A stretch of 64,000 bases of DNA from Prescottella defluvii. Lineage in GTDB: Bacteria > Actinomycetota > Actinomycetes > Mycobacteriales > Mycobacteriaceae. Below are positions 63,359-64,000 of the stretch, piece by piece. The translations under genes and the position numbers were made by a program. Below the pieces are notes generated by a model, which was given only the letters and a program-made list of their open reading frames with translations, had not been told where the DNA came from and did not search any database. Location: NCBI RefSeq assembly GCF_000738775.1, contig NZ_JPOC01000046.1, positions 32,568-96,567 of the forward strand. Reading direction: 5' to 3'. Positions within the stretch are counted from its first letter, which is position 1; each line of letters opens with the position of its first letter.

Positions 63359-64000
63359 CTACGACAGCTCCCATCCCGCGGCGTTGTAGACAGAGCTGGT
63401 GGTGGACAGGGAATTGCCCGCACCACCCGACGGCAGGCCGGCCCGTTGATTGACGGCCCAGTTCAGCGAGCCGAAGAGCCCACATCCGGCGGCTCCGGGC
63501 ACCGCAAAGTTGGTGGCCTTGTGTGTTGCCTGGGGCCAGACCCCGCCCGGAACGCCGGGAACTGTATCCGAAATCCACTGCGCAGCACCAGCATCTTGGA
63601 GCGCAAGCGAAAGCCGGATCGGATTGGACGCAGAACCGATGTAACAGTTGTTCCCCAGGAGCGGGTTGGTCAACTTCAACCGAACCGGAAGCTCGACACC
63701 GAGGGTGTACGGCTGCACCGACGGCAAGGCCACGGCTTCGACCGTCGCCTGGATGGCCGTCGGGCCGAAGTCCTCGGACGAACCCGTTCCGAGTGCGCCA
63801 CCGGGGACACTGATCGACTTCGAGTACACACCGAACTTGCCGTCATTGGCGGCCGGAACGAAGACCTGATTGGTCGGGTGTGTCGGATCCGGCTGACTGA
63901 CGCCGCCGGCAATCATCAGGCTTCCATCCGCAATCTGGACGTTGAGGCTGCCGACACGCATAGTGCCGTCCCTGACCACGACCGTCATACAGGTGCCCAG
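63359..64000 (-). CDS. Partial secreted-type protein, 5' end beyond window
   Basis: At least 213 residues running off the right edge, with the stop at 63359. An in-frame ATG at 63988 has no ribosome site, and the frame is open to 64000, so the true start is outside. Content is beta-rich with Gly/Ser/Pro and two Cys (NNCYIG, AGCGLFG); segments such as LTNPLLGNNCYIGSASNPIR resemble large surface proteins of rhodococci. Next to another secreted protein of similar composition, it may be part of one surface-protein locus. Confidence 0.65.
   Translation of the reverse strand: MGTCMTVVVRDGTMRVGSLNVQIADGSLMIAGGVSQPDPTHPTNQVFVPAANDGKFGVYSKSISVPGGALGTGSSEDFGPTAIQATVEAVALPSVQPYTLGVELPVRLKLTNPLLGNNCYIGSASNPIRLSLALQDAGAAQWISDTVPGVPGGVWPQATHKATNFAVPGAAGCGLFGSLNWAVNQRAGLPSGGAGNSLSTTSSVYNAAGWELS

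Overview
The window is high-GC actinobacterial chromosome, best matched by Rhodococcus sensu lato (Mycobacteriales). The reasons are RamB beside isocitrate lyase and FadB2, a solo GroEL2-type chaperonin with CIRCE operators, an Ag85-like mycolyltransferase, and a block (xthA, def, DUF3263, LytR_C, sodC, YbdK-type ligase, Mrp operon, CDC48-like ATPase, pssA, psd, groEL) that follows the gene order around Rv0427c-Rv0440 and Rv0462-Rv0468 of M. tuberculosis, recalled from memory. No rRNA, tRNA, CRISPR, phage or insertion sequence was recognised.

Layout. 1-5.5 kb: glyoxylate and short-chain acyl metabolism (fadB2, aceA, ramB). 5.7-14.1 kb: one rightward operon, urtABCDE plus a 1195-aa urea carboxylase-type enzyme, with no allophanate hydrolase beside it. 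14.1-20.4 kb: a convergent leftward operon of a second Liv-type ABC transporter ending in an acyl-CoA synthetase. A KstR2-like TetR regulator and a divergent SDR/CMD-like pair follow. The Liv promoter holds an exact match to the published KstR2 palindrome, and this is the clearest candidate regulatory circuit in the window. 22.9-26 kb: a small alarmone synthetase and two paralogous secreted Ig-like proteins. 26.6-32 kb: a DHA2 exporter, a QorB/QorR-like redox pair, an esterase and lpd.

32-41 kb: an envelope-related region. It contains three unannotatable-looking but well-formed peptide genes (26, 50 and 45 aa, each with a Shine-Dalgarno site and followed by a strong hairpin), a prolyl oligopeptidase and an Ag85-like mycolyltransferase. 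The 45-aa gene lies downstream of groEL in the same orientation, as porH-porA do downstream of groEL2 in Corynebacterium glutamicum. I propose that these are PorA/PorH-like, possibly O-mycoloylated, cell-wall peptides; this is inference.

41-57 kb: phospholipid synthesis (psd-pssA), a DUF559 protein, a two-domain AAA ATPase coupled to a polytopic membrane protein, a NUDIX hydrolase, a six-gene Mrp-type Na+/H+ antiporter operon (mrpA-B fused) and a PAP2 membrane protein. Three gene borders here carry nine copies of a short dispersed repeat built on GCGTTTTGCGCACTT. 57-64 kb: ligase, sodC, LytR_C, DUF3263, def, a stand-alone SH3-like domain, xthA, two GNAT paralogues and two secreted proteins, the last cut by the window edge.

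Most gene ends are marked by long perfect hairpins without strong U-tracts, and operons use ATGA/GTGA overlaps throughout.
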